DNA of 64,000 nucleotides from positions 248,001 to 312,000 of the forward strand of contig CAJXJW010000003.1 of the NCBI GenBank assembly GCA_913055625.1, in the 5' to 3' direction. Each line of letters opens with the position of its first letter. Within the stretch, counting starts at the first letter, position 1. Below the pieces are notes generated by a model, which did not search any database, was not told where the DNA came from, and saw only the letters and a list, made by a program, of their open reading frames with translations. Source of the stretch: an uncultured Pseudomonadota bacterium. Its GTDB lineage: Bacteria > Pseudomonadota > Gammaproteobacteria > Steroidobacterales > Woeseiaceae. Positions 62,116 to 64,000 of the stretch are shown in pieces. The position numbers and the translations under genes are program-made.

Positions 62116-64000
62116 ATGCCCAGACTCATTGCCGCCATCGCCGGCATCACCGCCGCGACCGCCGTGCTGGCTGCCGGCGACGTCGACGAAAAGCGCGTCA
62201 TCGCGGAGGCGGAGGACGGCCGCAACTGGTTCCTGAAAGGCGGCAGCTTCAACGGCGAGCACTATTCGCCGCTGGCGCAGGTCGACGACCGCAGTGTCGG
62301 GGACCTCGGCCTCGCCTGGTCCACCGACCTGCCCGTGCCCGACGGGATCGCGGCAACGCCGATCGTGATCGACGGCGTCATCTATCTTTCAGGCGCCTAC
62401 TCCGTGGTGTTCGCGATCGACGCTGCCACCGGCAAGGTTCTCTGGAGCCACGACCCCCGCGTCCGCGAGCGGCAGGCGGCGGACCCGAACATGTCATGGC
62501 CCGCCCGCGCGAACCGCGGCGTCGCCGTCTGGCAGGGCAAGGTGTACGTCACGACCGCCGACTGCTGGCTCCTCGCGCTCGATGCGGGCACCGGCGAGGA
62601 AGCCTGGTCGATGCAGACCTGCGACCCGGAGGACGACTACGCGATCACGGATTCCCCGTACGTCGGCGGCGACAAGGTCTTCGTCGGCAACGCCGGCTCG
62701 GAATCACCGCGGCCGAACCGCGGCTACGTGTCGGCATACCGCGCGAGCGACGGCGAACTCCTGTGGCGCTTCTACATCGTGCCAAGCGCGAATCCCGAAG
62801 AAAATGACACGCCGGCGCTGAAGATGGCCGCGAAGACCTGGTCGCAGGACATCCTCGCGAAGCACGGTGGCGGCGGCCAGAGCTGGAACGAGATGACCTA
62901 CGACCCGGTGTCGAACCTGCTGTTCTTCGGCACGTCCGGGGCGTACCCCTACATCTACGAGCACCGCAGCCCGGACGGCGGCGACAACCTGTTCCTGTCG
63001 TCGGTGGTCGCCGTGCACGCGGATACCGGCGAGTACGCCTGGCATTACCAGACGGTCCCCGAGGACAGCTGGGACTACAACGCGACGATGAACATCGTGC
63101 TCGCCGATCTCGAGATCGACGGCAAGCGGCGCGAGGCCCTGTTGATTGCACCGAAGAACGGCTTTCACTACACGCTCGACCGCCGCACCGGCGAACTGCT
63201 CGCGGCCGGCAAGTTTGCGAAAGTGAACTGGGCCACGCACATCAACATGGAAACCGGCCGGCCTGTCATGGACCCGGCGGCACGCTATTGGGACGCCGCG
63301 GTCGGCGAGACGACCTGGGTCTGGCCGAACATGTGGGGCTCGCACAGTTGGAACCCGATGGCCTACAGCCCCGCAACCCGGTTGTCGTACATCCCGGTCA
63401 TCGACATTCCGGCGAAGGTCATCATGGACGAGGATGGCGAGTTCAGCGACGACAACGTGCTCGTGACCGAGGTGGACGGCAAACCGCACAGCCCGGGCAA
63501 GCTGGTCGCGTTCGACCCGGCCACCGCGACCATCCGCTGGCAGGTCGATCACCCGCTGCCGTACAACGGCGGCGTCCTGGCAACGGCGGGCAATCTCGTG
63601 TTCCAGGGCAACGCGCTGGGCGAGCTCGTCGCCTACAGCGCGGACGGCGGCACGCCGCTGTGGTCCGTTGCAACAGGATCGGCCATCAGCGCGGCCCCGT
63701 CGAGCTATGCCATTGGTGATACGCAGTACGTCGTCGTGCCCGTGGGCGGCGGCGGGGGCCTGCAGTTCTACTACCCGCAGATGCACACGACGGCGCAATC
63801 CCGCGGTCCGGTGCGGCTGATGGCGTTCACGCTGGATGGGCGCGGCAATCTGCCGGCCGCTTCCGACACCGCGAAGGTCCTTCCGCCACAGCCAGAGCTT
63901 GACGCCTCCGCGGAGACCCTCGCGCTGGGCAAGGCGCTGTACGGCGGCTATTGCAAGGGCTGCCACGGCATCGACGCCGTGGCCCGCGCGCACGGCTCCG
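62116..64000 (+). CDS. PQQ-dependent alcohol dehydrogenase, quinohemoprotein type (3' end beyond window)
   Basis: 628 residues are visible; the frame is open at 64000. Signal peptide to about residue 20. An eight-bladed PQQ propeller with W-motifs (LALDAGTGEEAWSMQTCD, VAVHADTGEYAWHYQTVPEDSWDYNATMN, VAFDPATATIRWQVDHP) and a C-terminal cytochrome c domain beginning ALGKALYGGYCKGCHGIDA. That combination is type II quinohemoprotein alcohol dehydrogenase. The vicinal Cys-Cys of most family members is missing: the usual CCDxVNRG position reads PARANRG. The acceptor may be the cytochrome divergent at 61486. The rest of the heme domain is outside the window. Confidence 0.9.
   Translation, partial: MPRLIAAIAGITAATAVLAAGDVDEKRVIAEAEDGRNWFLKGGSFNGEHYSPLAQVDDRSVGDLGLAWSTDLPVPDGIAATPIVIDGVIYLSGAYSVVFAIDAATGKVLWSHDPRVRERQAADPNMSWPARANRGVAVWQGKVYVTTADCWLLALDAGTGEEAWSMQTCDPEDDYAITDSPYVGGDKVFVGNAGSESPRPNRGYVSAYRASDGELLWRFYIVPSANPEENDTPALKMAAKTWSQDILAKHGGGGQSWNEMTYDPVSNLLFFGTSGAYPYIYEHRSPDGGDNLFLSSVVAVHADTGEYAWHYQTVPEDSWDYNATMNIVLADLEIDGKRREALLIAPKNGFHYTLDRRTGELLAAGKFAKVNWATHINMETGRPVMDPAARYWDAAVGETTWVWPNMWGSHSWNPMAYSPATRLSYIPVIDIPAKVIMDEDGEFSDDNVLVTEVDGKPHSPGKLVAFDPATATIRWQVDHPLPYNGGVLATAGNLVFQGNALGELVAYSADGGTPLWSVATGSAISAAPSSYAIGDTQYVVVPVGGGGGLQFYYPQMHTTAQSRGPVRLMAFTLDGRGNLPAASDTAKVLPPQPELDASAETLALGKALYGGYCKGCHGIDAVARAHGS

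Overview
The window is GC-rich, densely packed chromosomal DNA with 3-4 base gene overlaps and single-domain enzymes typical of a free-living Gammaproteobacterium. RND efflux, MtgA, Lon, an NlpE-like lipoprotein, RhlE, a PuuB-like oxidase, several c-type cytochromes and membrane-bound TolB-like/TPR proteins fit a marine or sediment aerobe near Woeseiales or Steroidobacterales; that placement is inference. I see no rRNA, tRNA, CRISPR array, insertion sequence or prophage.

Layout. 1-8 kb: a TolB-like/TPR protein running off the left edge, a SulP transporter, MtgA, an envelope protein, a lipoprotein, and a coupled sirtuin-Mpg pair. 7.8-12.8 kb: an RND efflux operon (adaptor, pump, TetR) with a perfect TetR-type palindrome between the -35 and -10 of its promoter. 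12.8-20.4 kb: transporters (EamA, YfcC-like, MgtE), a serine hydrolase, a DUF3465 protein, two very small membrane-protein genes, a PuuB-like oxidase that has lost its middle, and an NlpE-like lipoprotein.

20.5-25.5 kb is the most distinctive block. An ECF sigma factor and its membrane anti-sigma factor are flanked by a divergent subtilisin-like protease, an Ala/Asp/Ser-rich exported protein followed by an outer-membrane barrel, and a CC0125-type lipoprotein. Four promoter-like sites of one form (about GGGAATAAA, 13-14 bases, CGT) stand before these four transcription units, which suggests a small self-contained envelope regulon.

25.5-37.5 kb: a frame-broken TolB-like/TPR gene, a MOSC protein, Lon, an erythromycin-esterase-family protein of lower GC, a TIR-TolB-TPR fusion, a methyltransferase, an S4 RNA-binding protein and a MazG-like protein. 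37.7-42.7 kb: an L-fucose catabolic island (IclR regulator, FucP permease, then aldo/keto reductase, SDR and FAH hydrolase) read divergently across a palindrome; two pathway steps are not present here. 42.7-54.9 kb: RhlE, a cytochrome pair, an OmpR/EnvZ-type two-component system with a Spy-like periplasmic protein and shared direct-repeat boxes, an amine oxidase, a CPBP protease, an ArsR-like regulator starting inside a four-half-site operator, an M24 peptidase, a PQQ-type aldose dehydrogenase, an extradiol dioxygenase and DoxX. 55-64 kb: a LysR regulator, an NmrA-like protein, an SMP-30 lactonase, a SIMPL protein, a polysaccharide deacetylase coupled to an acyltransferase, a cytochrome c lipoprotein, and a quinohemoprotein dehydrogenase running off the right edge.
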